Origin: Mytilisepta virgata
Taxonomy: Eukaryota > Mollusca > Bivalvia > Mytilida > Mytilidae
NCBI GenBank assembly: GCA_028015205.1
Contig: CM051514.1
Span: forward strand, 25,436,150 to 25,500,149
Length of the DNA stretch: 64,000 nucleotides
Reading direction: 5' to 3'
How positions within the stretch are numbered: the stretch's first letter is position 1; each line of letters opens with the position of its first letter. Shown piece by piece: positions 30,920 to 41,469 of the stretch. The notes beneath the pieces were generated by a model, which saw only the letters and a list, made by a program, of their open reading frames with translations, ran no database searches and was not told the DNA's origin. A program made the translations under genes and the position numbers.

Positions 30920-32930
30920 TTACTACTCATATTTACTCTAGTATGTTTACTGTGTTAGACAAGTTACTAGTGCGTGTATATGCAGAAGTGTTCATTTCTA
31001 GTTCCTAAGTACCATGTAAGCTATTGCTACCACGGGCGTCTGTCGTTGTCGTCAACTTTTCTATGAAGATTTTAACCCCCTGAAACAACCATAGCAAAAC
31101 CTAGTTCTGCAAAGGGCCCTTTGGCAAATATGTTCTGATTGGTCGTTTGGATGAAACTACTGAAATAGATGGAAGAAATTAAGTGGTCTTCTCAAATCCT
31201 ACCCAATGACCTAGATTACCAACAAAAGTGACTAGTATAACTTAAAACCCGGGAAATTTCAGTTAGACATCTTTTTAGCTGAAACCACTGAGCCAATTAG
31301 CTCAGAACCAAACTTATCAGTACTGGTTCTTCGTTTTTACTCTCTCAAAATGATGTCTGTTAACTCAGGTTTCCAACAAAAAATGGCCATATTTCTTTTT
31401 GCTTTATTCCTACAAATGAGCCCTAGGAAAGCAAGTGGGAGAATCCATTTAAAATACTGTTCATTGTAATTTGCTGAAGATACATGTAGGCTAAATATTA
31501 GTTTCTGTACTGGCATGCATCTAACTGTGAAAACTACTTTATCAAATTTAAGATTTAAGGTACATTCCCTAGATTTTTGCACCTTTTTGACATCGTTTTT
31601 CCAGAGGAAAAATTTGTTTGCAATGTATGGTCTGTGGCTACAAACCACAATGAAAGAAAAGGTTTGTTATCAATTTGAGAGCTCATTTGTTTTGTAAACT
31701 ATGGGAAGCTTTTAAAATCCTCAAATCCTCATATAAGACATGTCAAGAATTTATCCATATCTTACCCATTACCATAATTGATGTAGATTTTGAGAGTATT
31801 AATAAAATTTTGCCTCAAAATAGATATCTCTGGATACAATGGAAGAATTAGTGTGGTTGCCAAATGAAAGCCTGACAATATAAACCAAAGTTGGGCTGCT
31901 ATTCTTTGCTTACAACGTGAAAACCAGTTTACACTAAGACAAGAAACTGTCTTCAGTGACAACAAACCAGAATTTCTATTGTCCACCACCCCCCTTTCCA
32001 AACATTGCCAATTTTACAAATTAAATTTTTTTCCAATAAATTAATCCAAAATTAAAATATTTCAAGAGTGGTTTCTTCCAAATTTGGAAATTAACATATA
32101 AAAAAATTGCAATAAGCTAAAACTCTATATTTAATCATTTCAGACATAAAACATGTATACACGCTCACACTCTTGTATTCATTAATGTATGAAATCAATA
32201 TGAAAGTACAATTAAATTTTATGATCAACAACCTTCCAACTGCTTCAAAGAATTATAAAATGAAAGCACATTTCTAACATTTCATGGCAAGATATAATTT
32301 TCCTTCAAGAGCACAGCTTGAGATAAAAGAGGCAGTCATGTTTTTGTTGTTGAAATATCCAATGTTAAACCAATGTAACTTAGTGTTCATTTTTTTTTTG
32401 CTTTATTTTACCATAAAAATAGGTGTGGTAGTTCTAATTTAATATTCAGACAATACCAATGCCTTGTAATGGCACACCACTCCAAAACCAGGGTTATTAT
32501 AAACATTGAGATTGTGTGGTCACTGGAAGTTCAAAATGCAATTGGTTGTGTGGGTTCACATAAATTTTTTATTTTTTTCAAAATTACAACAGTCATTTGC
32601 AGACAAAAATCATACCTTGCCTTTCTTACAATTTCTCCAAAAATCATATTTCATAAAGGTTTTCCTTAAACTGATCTATGAAATATGTACAATGGTTTAT
32701 AACAAATTACAAAATCACAAGTTGTTTATTTCAGGCAAACAAAAATAGCACTATTAGAATTAACAAGTAAAGGTGGTATATTGGTCAGATGCATGAATAT
32801 ATTAAGGTATCATGTGTCAGTGTTCCAGATAATCTATGGGCACATACATACATGTAAATGTTTTTTTATCCTTAATTTCTCTACTATTCTACCAATTTGA
32901 GATAAGCATAATATCAATAACAGAATTTTG
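30920..32930. other. Intergenic, no gene recognised
   Basis: Between the 28750-30919 element and the HSP10 3' end. Two overlapping frames around 31340-31700 lie on opposite strands without a recognisable motif. I see no RNA gene. Confidence 0.35.
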
Positions 32931-32934
32931 TAGT

Positions 32935-33127
32935 TACTGTATATTAGGAAATTATTGTGATGTTTCTATTATTGCGAAAAAAGCGACAGGGTTGTAATCG
33001 CAACATTTAAACTCACATTTTGGAATTTTTTGTATGAATGAAGCAGGATTTTTCTCAATATCGCAAAAATTAAAATCGCATTTTGGTCTAAAATGACAAA
33101 ATCGCAATAATTTCTGAATTTACAGTA
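32935..33127. repeat. MITE with TACTGTAAATT ends, uninterrupted copy
   Basis: The left end TACTGTATATTAGGAAATT is mirrored by the right end AATTTCTGAATTTACAGTA. The interior has paired ATTGCGA / TCGCAAT phrases. A second copy at 34116-35131 is split by another insertion. Probably a Tc1/mariner-type MITE. Confidence 0.75.
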
Positions 33128-33560
33128 TATTGTGATGATTAATTTCTGCAGTAATTCTAATTTCTGGATGCTCAATTAATTCTGTATTGTTTATGTGTAT
33201 TAAAAGGATGATTTATTGTATTTTATATTATACTTATCGCTGAGGGCAGAGTGTGCATTGGAAAAGGGGCAGGGTGATGTACCACTCTATTTTAAGCTAG
33301 CTGGAAACACTGCTATGTACCACCTTTACATATTAATTAAATATATATATATAAAATTGTCAGAACTAGTACAAAGGTCCCGTTGTTTCACACTTGACAG
33401 ATTTAAGACTAGTCTTCTGTATGGTATCTAACAGTACTAGTTCAGACATCACAAGTTCTGGATATTGTTATCACAATGACAAATTTTCTTATTGTCAACT
33501 TTCTGTTCCTGACAGCCTTAGATTGTATGTTTATATTGGTACAGTTAACAGCTGCTGTCG

Positions 33561-33611
33561 TTACGACTCAAACTTTCCCATGATGTCATTCTCACGGAAT
33601 AAGAAATAATC
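33561..33611 (-). CDS. HSPE1: HSP10 exon 4 (stop)
   Basis: Encodes DYFLFRENDIMGKFES and TAA. Found by reading for the family C-terminus DYFLFRDGDILGKYVD. Acceptor TATTTTTCAG. A possible poly(A) signal AATAAA lies about 345 bases downstream (33212-33217 on the minus strand). Confidence 0.94.
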   Translation of the reverse strand, partial: DYFLFRENDIMGKFES

Positions 33612-34435
33612 CTGAAAAATAACAAAAGTACATGTATTCACCTTGTTAAAAAAAAGTACACAAATTTCACCTTCGGTAGATTTTCAGTGAAAATGTTCTA
33701 TTTTCAATTTCTACTCTCATTATGAAGGGGTGAATGGTGGCCCAATTTTTATGATATTTAGCATATGCTTAAAAAGTTTTTTTACCCCAATCTTTTTTGT
33801 AAAACTATGCATTTCTTTTCAAAGGTTCTGTTGTACTGATTTTCTCCCTTGTATTTTTTTTTTTTTTTTATATCAAAACTTATTTCCATACATTTGATTT
33901 ATTTCATCCCCTGCTTTCAATGTTACTTGTGAAAAAAAAACTCATTTGCTGTTGGGGGCAGAGGGCCACAGTTCAAAGGGCCCTTTAACACAGTTTAAGG
34001 TCAAATAGGAACATGCATAACAAAGAAATAATAATACAATTTAATGCACCTTATGGGTTTTCAAGTTTGTCATTTCAAGTCATTCTGTCATGTTTATTTG
34101 CTTGCAAGAAAAGATTACTGTAAATTTGGAAATTATTGCGATGTTTTTATTATTGCGAAAAATGCGACAGTGTTGCAATGGCAATAATTTAAATTCTCAT
34201 TTTGGAATTCTTTATATGAATGCAGGGTTCTCACTAAGAATTTTTCATGATGAGTCCTGGGACTCATCATTTTTCAGAATGGTGAGTCCCAGCTGATTTT
34301 GATGAGTCCCAGGACTCATCGCCACTTTTTTAATGTACACTCCTGCATGATTTTGACCATGGTAGGCCTATTGTACTATTGTTAAAGTTTAATTAAAATC
34401 ATGTGCTGCCTTAACATACTGACGCATATAATTTG

Positions 34436-34467
<32 letters not shown>

Positions 34468-36804
34468 GACTTATGCAGTGGTGCTCCAAACTTGGGAGAA
34501 AATTTCTGTTACAGATATGAGCAAAAATCTTTGCACCTTTTGACACAACTTATTTATTATTGCCATTTTATTTTGTAATATTTATTTATGTATAATCTTT
34601 ACTATTATTTTTTCTCAAACATACTCTTAAAATTCTCCAATTGACATTGTTTGAACACCTTAATAATCAATATTGACAAAATTTCCATTTGTGCATAGAT
34701 AAGTCAAAATCCGGTAAATTTATTTTTAAATGAGGTTTACATATTGTTACCGGTTGTAATAAACTGTGGCCAATGAAAAATCACGAGAATTCCGATTGCT
34801 GCCATTTTTTAGCTTACTTTTTGTCGTTTCTTTCCCTTTCCCCCTTTGATCTCCAAGAAAACAAAAAAATGGCGGCTCGAGATTTTTAATGAAAATAACG
34901 GTCTTCAGACGCAGCTGATTAGATCTACATGCGTCCCAGGGACGCATGAGTTTGAAGGATGACGCGTCCAGTCCAATTTTAACGCGTCCAGGACGCATAT
35001 ACGCGCCTTAGCGAGAACCCTGTGAATGAAACAAGATTTTTCTCAATATCGCAAAAATTAAAATTGCATTTTGGTCTAAAATAACAAAATTGCAATAATA
35101 AATGCATGAAATAATTTCTGAATTTACAGTACTTTTAACTTTAATAAATTTATACTGAATTAGAAGGAAGCAATGAAGATTAAACTCTGAAGAGATTTAT
35201 GAAGCTGTATTGCACTATATTTTTTATGTAAACCATCAAACATTTAAGCTGAAAGTTCCTTGTTATGGAAAAACATTTAGCCTCAGCTGGACATTATCAT
35301 TATGAATTCCTGTAGTTCAACACTTTCCGTAGCAGTAAATATCTTCTTATGATACATGCAGATCAATTTCTAATACCTGATCTTCTATTACGACTTTTGT
35401 ACCACCATACTCGGGTAGTAAAACCTTGTCCCCAACTTTTACTGTCATCGGCACAATATCTCCCTTCTGAAAAAAAGAAAGCAATGAAATTCAATAATAG
35501 GTACAGTGTGACTCATTTGTTATATATACCTAAGAAACAGTGATAAGAATGAAATTGACAAATTGATATTATAATAAATTTTGAATTTTGTTATACAATA
35601 AAACAAATTTGATAAGAGGGGTACAGAAGATGCAAGAACAGTGCCAGTAACTAGTTATTTCATTTATGGCTCATTTTAAGGACGAATACAGGTCTTTTTA
35701 ACAGTGTAGGGTAAAGAAAAGGGTATTCTCACATTTAACACTGGGATCATTTTTCCAGGAAAACTGACTTTTTGACCTTGTGGGCATATGCAATATTTTT
35801 AAACATCTCTTCTTGTACTTGTGGCTAGAAACATGTCTTATTATCATACATTGCAAACAGCAAGAAATTAACAGGCAAGACATTTACAAAAAAACCCACA
35901 TTTTCATTCAGGTTTCAGAAATTGATATAAAAAAATTCTAGTTGAGTGGAGGAAAAAAAATCCTTCAACTTTAATTGGGCTTATCAATATCAATGAATAT
36001 ATTTACAGGATATTTTCTAATCTGTGCATGTGCTGGTTCCATGACAGATAATACTACACACATATATATACACAAACCTCAGACCTGGACCCACTGCCTA
36101 ATGCCACTACAGTTGCCTGTTGAACTTTGCCTTGGGCTTTCTCGGGAATCATGATACCACTCTTTGTTTTTACCTCTGGAGCAAATCTCTCAACAAGAAC
36201 TCTGTCAAACATGGGAATAAATCTCTTAAATGCTTGTGCCTGTGAAAAAGAAATATATGATTTTTCCATTAAGCCTGTGAGTCATTTACACACAAAAAAT
36301 GCAAGTCACTGTAATGAATTCATCCTGCTTCTGATCATCTTCACACAGACGCACCTTTACAGTCTCATAAAAAAATATTTTTATTCGTCATCTGATATAT
36401 CAGAAATAATTTTGACAGCCTGGATTAAGAGACAATAGAAATGCTGTACTAGATGCCATTCTGCTGTGTATAATAAGAAACTGCAAAATACAAGACATAG
36501 AAAAAGAAATGTGAAAAGGGCAGACAAGGATTAATTTATGCCATCAGTATGGCATCTGTCAATCCTCATTTACACTCTATCAGATGGGGCTAAACCAGCC
36601 AAAGAGCATTTTGTCAAGAGTTATCTTATCTAAGCTTATTCCAGTTATAAACTCTGTGATTGAACTGAGTGAATGGGTTAAAACCCTGAAACCCAGTTAA
36701 ACAAAAAATTGCATTGACTTCTCCCTGTCTTACTCTTGAATTCTAATCTATAGCTTAAAATTTCAACTAAAATGCAGTGGAATGCAAACTTGTTGCCTTA
36801 CCAT
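33561..36804 (-). CDS. HSPE1: HSP10, mitochondrial co-chaperonin (complete)
   Basis: The 10 kDa chaperonin forms the heptameric lid of the mitochondrial HSP60 barrel. Four coding exons (36802-36804, 36078-36239, 35377-35466, 33561-33611) give 101 residues; human has 102. Seen: MAQAFKRFIPMFDRVLVERF, mobile loop with the HSP60-binding hydrophobic IMI at 30-32 (SGIMIPEKAQGK), KVGDKVLLPEYGGTKV, and the end DYFLFRENDIMGKFES. Exon 1 holds only the ATG, split before GTAAGG, as in vertebrate HSPE1. Phases are all zero. It is transcribed away from HSP60. Confidence 0.96.
34116..35131. repeat. MITE copy 2, split by a nested element
   Basis: Outer parts 34116-34222 and 35029-35131 together match the uninterrupted MITE at 32935-33127, including TIR ends TACTGTAAATTTGGAAATT and AATTTCTGAATTTACAGTA. 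The middle is the CAGGG element at 34223-35022. Confidence 0.75.
34223..35022. mobile_element. hAT-like 800 bp element nested in a MITE
   Basis: Ends are CAGGGTTCTCACTAAG and CTTAGCGAGAACCCTG, a 16-base TIR with one mismatch. TGAATG flanks both sides (34217-34222, 35023-35028). The interior has palindromic phrases such as GATGAGTCCTGGGACTCATC and GACGCGTCC, and an A run at 34433-34464. In HSP10 intron 3; no transposase. Confidence 0.7.
35377..35466 (-). CDS. HSPE1: HSP10 exon 3
   Basis: A 30-codon, phase-0 exon. Encodes KGDIVPMTVKVGDKVLLPEY followed by GGTKVVIEDQ; donor GTATTA. Confidence 0.95.
36078..36239 (-). CDS. HSPE1: HSP10 exon 2
   Basis: A 54-codon, phase-0 exon, acceptor TTTTTCACAG. 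Encodes AQAFKRFIPMFDRVLVERFA through TVVALGSGSRSE, including the mobile loop. Confidence 0.96.
36802..36804 (-). CDS. HSPE1: HSP10 exon 1 (ATG only)
   Basis: The coding part is the start codon alone, AAAATG followed by the donor GTAAGG. The choice rests on exon 2 opening at GCACAAGCA (AQA) without its own ATG and on the same arrangement in vertebrate HSPE1. Confidence 0.85.
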
Positions 36805-36908
36805 TTTGATTGCTAACTCTTTGATTACAGTGAATAATAACCACTGAAAATATTTCTGGAACACGATTTTCGCCGCAAGGTCAAATGATGTAAATGTGCA
36901 CGCCGGCT

Positions 36909-36923
36909 GGAATACTCGAGAAA
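36909..36923. promoter_or_regulatory. Heat-shock element near HSP10
   Basis: GAA-ta-CTC-ga-GAA: three 5-base units in correct phase, the middle one CTC instead of TTC. It lies about 105 bases upstream of the HSP10 start codon, where an HSF site would act. Confidence 0.5.
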
Positions 36924-37739
36924 ACCGGAACCACGTGTTGACCCAGTTTAAATTCCATTCGGATCGTTTACCTGTTTACTAAAAAAATGCGCAGCTCAAT
37001 CGAAAATTCCAGAGAATTGTGAACGAACATTTTATAAAAGAAATAAATATTCAATATCTTTTAAAAATTTCGTTTTTGATTTTAAAGAAATGTCATAAAA
37101 TATACATCTTTCATCAAAGTATAATTTAATTTATGCAAATTGTTGGTAGCGGAAACTTTGGGCCCTAATTAAACAAATGAATTCTATTTGCAAACTTGCA
37201 TAGGATTACACATGAAATAGATGTATGTTTTCCCTGTATATATATCCCATATCATAGTGCAGTAATGACTTCATGGAATATAAGTATATTTTTGTGATAA
37301 TTTCCCTACAAATTCACGTTTTGATTTTAATATTCTTGATAAGGGCACATTGCAGTCAGGACATGCGCAGTATTGATAGACTAGAAAGATACGGCACAGT
37401 TCCGGTTACCACCAGCCACACGAACCGACGAAATCCAACTGCAGAAACTTCGCATCAGTTTCAAGTGCATTAACAGCATTAACCAATTTGACACAGAATA
37501 ACTTTATTTTTGTACAAAAATAACTGGTAGGTTGTAAGTGATAAAGCATTAGCATATATCAGTAAAATTACGAAATTTCGTTATAAAACCGGTACCATGC
37601 TTGAACCACGTGGGTGTCCGTCAGAATGGTATAAATTACGTGTATAGCAGAAAAGATAACTTGTGTCCTATTTTGTAGATAAAAAAGTATATATATAAAA
37701 ATATAGCAATTAAATTAATAATAATTGAAAGCTGTTGGA

Positions 37740-37763
37740 GATTGTTCCTAGATTGTTCTGGAA
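37740..37763. promoter_or_regulatory. Tandem heat-shock-like elements
   Basis: GAT-tg-TTC-ct-AGA is followed at once by GAT-tg-TTC-tg-GAA. Both are three-unit HSF-type arrays with one or two mismatches. They lie between HSP10 and HSP60 and may mark the HSP60 side of a shared promoter. Confidence 0.4.
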
Positions 37764-38463
37764 GGGGAGAAATCATTGCATCAGACAATGACCTTTAAAT
37801 TTTGTGCACATTCGTGGTATTGAGAAATGTGATTGACTTAAATGTGATCATGTGACCTCTGTAAAATTTTGTTCTCGGTATCATTTCACAAGTATTTGTT
37901 CCGTTGCAGTCCATCATATCTTCACAACCTTAAAGTCCGTTTTTCTGTTGATGTTCTGAAACCAGTCTCCATCCTAATTTTGGCAACTGATTCGTTGATG
38001 AAACACTACAGAAATTAGTACAATTCTGTTTATTTGAAATACCAATTAGATATACATATAGGATGACAATTTTTGTATATTACAACATGGTTCAAACATT
38101 TGAAAACTTGGTCTAATTAAAATTAAATTGTTGAAAATATTAGCAATGTCACATTTATTTGTTGTGACATCATACTTTAAACAAAAATTGATGAATTGCT
38201 TAGAAAAAATGGAAAATCCTATCTTGCAAAATATCTGAGGCATTTCAGCGATGAGAGAGTAATTACAACTATTTGAGGCCACATTTAAAAGAATGTCTGT
38301 TTCCGCTCCCCCGGGTGTACCCTTTGTAAACAGACCAGGCAGGCAGGTACTTTTTTTTTTTTCCCAACTGGATGTCATAAATGGTTTGACTTGGCCACTG
38401 ATCATTTGTTTTTGCTCCTTTTGAGTGTATCTATTTAGATTATCAATCCTTGTGGTTTCAAGT

Positions 38464-39278
38464 ACCGTAAAATCTCTATTTATTCGTCGACCTAATTATT
38501 CGTCACTTTTAGTATTTCATGGAAAAATGTATTTTTTAAAATCTATTTTTTCTCGTCACTTGCAAAGTTTTCAAATCGCGACTGTTGTGAAGTCAGAATT
38601 TTCAACATTTATCGTGAACTGAATAAGTTCTTGTCACCATCGAGTCTTCCATTCCTCAAAACAAATAAGTTTATTCACCCAAAACATGAAAATAATTGTT
38701 ATAAATACAAAATTTTAAACAAATTTAATCGACTTTTTGCACCTGGAAGTTAGGTTAAGATAGTAACAACAAAATAAAGTTCGGTATAACTATGCTTCTG
38801 ATTCCACATTAGATAACAGACAAAATTTAAATAAAAATTATAAAATTAAACATATTTTATTTTATAATTCCTTTTCTTTAACCTATAAATTGAATTGATA
38901 TGATCTTATACAAAGACGAAAGAAACAAATGAAATAAATATTCATTAGGTTCCATTCCGAATCCGGATTACGACCACGTGTTGTCTACATATCAAAACAT
39001 GGCAGATGGTTGAAAGTTTGTCATCGTTGTTTGTTTTGGATTTAAAATGGCAATTTTCATGAGTATTGATGATGAATTCATGAAAAACAAATGAAGAAAC
39101 AACTCAGAAAGTACGGGCTTTAATTTCATCTTGTTATACTTATCATTCATTAAGCAAATCAATCTACTGGAAGTCAACAACGATCCCACAACAAAAAAAA
39201 CCTATTTTTTCGTCAGTTTTTCAATTTTCCTCAAAAATGGGTGTTTTTTAATGACGAATAAATAGAGTTATTACGGTA
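38464..39278. mobile_element. 815 bp TIR element (MITE-like)
   Basis: The left end TACCGTAAAATCTCTATTTA followed by TTCGTC is mirrored at 39253-39278 (GACGAATAAATAGAG then TTATTACGGTA), about 23 of 26 matching. The interior repeats ATTCGTC-type motifs. No transposase. Between HSP10 and HSP60. Confidence 0.65.
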
Positions 39279-39921
39279 CTATTTAAAAAGTGCATAAAAC
39301 TAATGTAGCATTAAACATGTTTGAAAAAGTGTATATTTACCACTTTCTGATTTGACAGTCATTAAAGCTTTTATTATTAACATGCATAATTGAATGCTGT
39401 TAATACATGTATGACAAGATGTAGATTCCAAATAGCCATAGTTTATTTGTTGCTTGTTGTACATGTATACTCAATGTATTTGATACCATGATATTTTCCC
39501 TAGCACAAAAATCTGGAAAAAAAAACTGAAAATCAAACTTTGCAGTTATTTATATATATGTATTTATATAAAAGAAATACATTTAAAGTTTCTGTCATAC
39601 TACAACAAAATGTCTGGTTTGAACAATACACAATGACTAGATGAAGGAATGGATGTTTGCTACTGTTTCAAAATAACAAGCTTTAAAAAGACTGTTCTAA
39701 AATGATAGTGTATAAATAAAAGAACTAAAAAAGAAGAAAAAATTGAATGCTCCGTGTGCTTGTTTTCGAGATATGAGCCATTGAAAATTTGGCAGGAAAT
39801 GATTCTCTCTAGAGTTCTTATACTATTATCATTGGCCGCTTTTTTATTAAAAAAACTATGAAAAAATAAAGGATTTTATAAGATTTTAAAATTTTTTAGT
39901 TTAATATTTCCACTAATATAC

Positions 39922-40045
39922 CACACAGCATTGGTCAATGGCGTTATCACCTGGTCACTAATGGCCTTGTCTGTCATTACCACTGGAAACGTATCTTCAG
40001 ATGCCAGAAACATGTCAACTATCCCATTGAACAGTTTTTGTTTAG
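39922..40045 (-). CDS. Possible second exon of the TWxDV gene
   Basis: Minus-strand frame AKQKLFNGIVDMFLASEDTF continues to DQVITPLTNAVW with good codon character. Acceptor ATTCCAG at 40046-40047; a GTATAT donor is possible at 39921. It needs a one-base carry-in that neither donor of the upstream exon gives, so an intermediate exon (perhaps EMLPKFFT near 40290-40320) or a different start is required. The link to 40473-40893 is an inference. Confidence 0.3.
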
Positions 40046-40139
40046 CTGGAATAAAAATACTGTAAAAATAAGTTCAATGCATACTAGGATACCCTAAAGA
40101 ATATTTACAAATACTAAATATATATAAAAAGAAGTTATG

Positions 40140-40300
40140 GTATGAATGCCAATGAGATAACTATTCAAATGACACACAAAATAACTATAGGTCATTACAG
40201 TCTTCAACAATGAGCAAAGCTCATACCGCGTAGTCAGCTATGACCAAGTGTTGCATGGTATGCGGGGTATAAAAAATGACAAAGTCCATACCTGTAAAAA
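40140..40300. repeat. Dispersed repeat with TGAGCAAAGCTCA palindrome
   Basis: ATGAATGCCAATGAGATAAC and the phrase CAATGAGCAAAGCTCATACC resemble wording I remember as common in mussel sequences. The palindrome also occurs in the insertion at 14700-14965. Confidence 0.4.
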
Positions 40301-40472
40301 ATTTGGGCAGCATTTCGCCTATGAATTTACCAGTTTACCCCCCTCCCTCACCATTTCCAGGCCAAAAGTTTTGGATGTAGATAGAAATGGAGATGGTGGG
40401 GGGCAGATTCATTTATAATGATATGAATCATACACCATCTCAAGCCTTCAAGAAAATAAAGAAAATTCTTAC

Positions 40473-40893
40473 CTTAAATAATTTTAACATACTTACCAGT
40501 AAATCTTGGTGCTGTTTCGTCCAGTTTTGAAGGCATTTTATCAGGACGTCAAAAGCATTTTGTATGTTACTATTTGTCTGATTATTGTTATTGTCATCCG
40601 AACTCGAAGGTGGTGCGTCAAATTGGACAAAATTTAGTCTTTTGTCAAACTCATACACAACTCGTATTTCCTCATTAAAATTGGGCTCAAAAGCCACCCC
40701 ATGAGCAATCTTATCAGACACAGATACTGTAGTCGATGTTGTGCCCATCATCAGTTGTTAGATCGTAAAGGACGTCGCTCCACGTGCACCTTTGAGAAAA
40801 GCTGTACAGACGTTTAACCACGATCGGCAATACTTTTGAGGTGTCTTTGTACATGATCTGCACAGTAAACGACAATGCGATCTTGTCGCCCAT
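40473..40893 (-). CDS. Unrecognised TWxDV-family gene, first exon, frame broken once
   Basis: From the ATG at 40893 one frame reads MGDKIALSFTVQIMYKDTSK to RCTWSDVLYDL and stops at 40714. The other, open from 40751, reads TTVSVSDKIAHGVAFEPNFN, then VVYEFDKRLNFVQF, a Ser/Asn linker and NAFDVLIKCLQNWTKQHQDL. Both halves are matched in one unbroken frame at 63719-64000 (TCTWEDV...TVSVSNK...FEPDF), so they belong together and one base near 40740-40750 disrupts the frame. Donors are possible at GTAAGT (exon end 40497) or GTAAGA (40473). I do not recognise the family. It could be live with an assembly error, or a pseudogene. Confidence 0.55.
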
Positions 40894-40944
40894 CTTTCAA
40901 GCAGACAGTTTATTCTCGATACATACCGCTAAAATGATAGATAA

Positions 40945-40962
40945 CTCCAGAAAGTTCCGAGA
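40945..40962. promoter_or_regulatory. Four-unit heat-shock element
   Basis: CTC-ca-GAA-ag-TTC-cg-AGA: perfect 5-base phasing, two perfect central units, outer units with one or two mismatches. About 340 bases upstream of the HSP60 coding exon and about 50 upstream of the TWxDV ATG; it could serve either. Confidence 0.45.
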
Positions 40963-41301
40963 GAAAACTTCGGTAACATCTCGACCAATGTTGGAACGGA
41001 AATGAATTATTTTCGGGAATAAAAAAAATTCCGATTTTTTTAGGGCAAATAATTTTTTGACTCGGGGGGGGGGTTTTTTTTTTTGACCCGGTCGGGGCGA
41101 GGGGAAACAAACATATTTTTTATTTTGGCCTGAAACAAAGGGAGAGTGATACTTTTTGTCATTTCAAAGATATATTTTTTAAAAATGACTTGCAGTTATA
41201 AAAAAAAGATGCAGAGTGTTACAGAAAGTGTTTTGAGTTATTACATACAAATTTTCAGTCATTAGAAATTGATCCATTTCAGAAAGTATTTAGAAAGAAA
41301 C

Positions 41302-41469
41302 ATGTATCGTCTTCCAAGTGTTCTGCGACCAGCACTGTGCAGAAGAATGACACCAGCTTTGTCAAGAGCTTATGCTAAAGATATCAAGTTTGGTGCTGAT
41401 GCTAGAGCTTTGATGCTTCAAGGGGTTGACCTATTGGCAGATGCTGTAGCTGTCACCATGGGACCAAAG
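41302..41469 (+). CDS. HSPD1: HSP60 coding exon 1 (presequence)
   Basis: The exon begins at 41283 after TCCATTTCAG with 19 noncoding bases, then ATG at 41302. Encodes the mitochondrial targeting peptide and [20 protein letters not shown] through TMGPK. Donor GTATAA. Confidence 0.95.

Larger units (their letters stand above)
36805..37800. promoter_or_regulatory. Upstream region of HSP10, possibly shared with HSP60
   Basis: CpG-containing sequence between the divergent chaperonin genes. It holds heat-shock-element-like sites (separate entries), GAAACTTC near 37444, and CATGCGCA near 37361, which resembles an NRF-1 half site. The HSP60 noncoding first exon is expected in or beyond this region but cannot be placed. 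Confidence 0.5.

Noticed and set aside
31337..31697. Overlapping open frames on both strands
   Set aside because: No family motif, no splice pattern, opposite strands overlapping; likely chance.
38046..38405. 119-codon minus-strand open frame with a plausible look (TPGGAETDILLNVASNS)
   Set aside because: No recognisable family, no clear splice sites, and part of it is a CAGGCAGGCAGG / poly-T stretch seen in the dispersed repeats. It could be an exon but cannot be supported.
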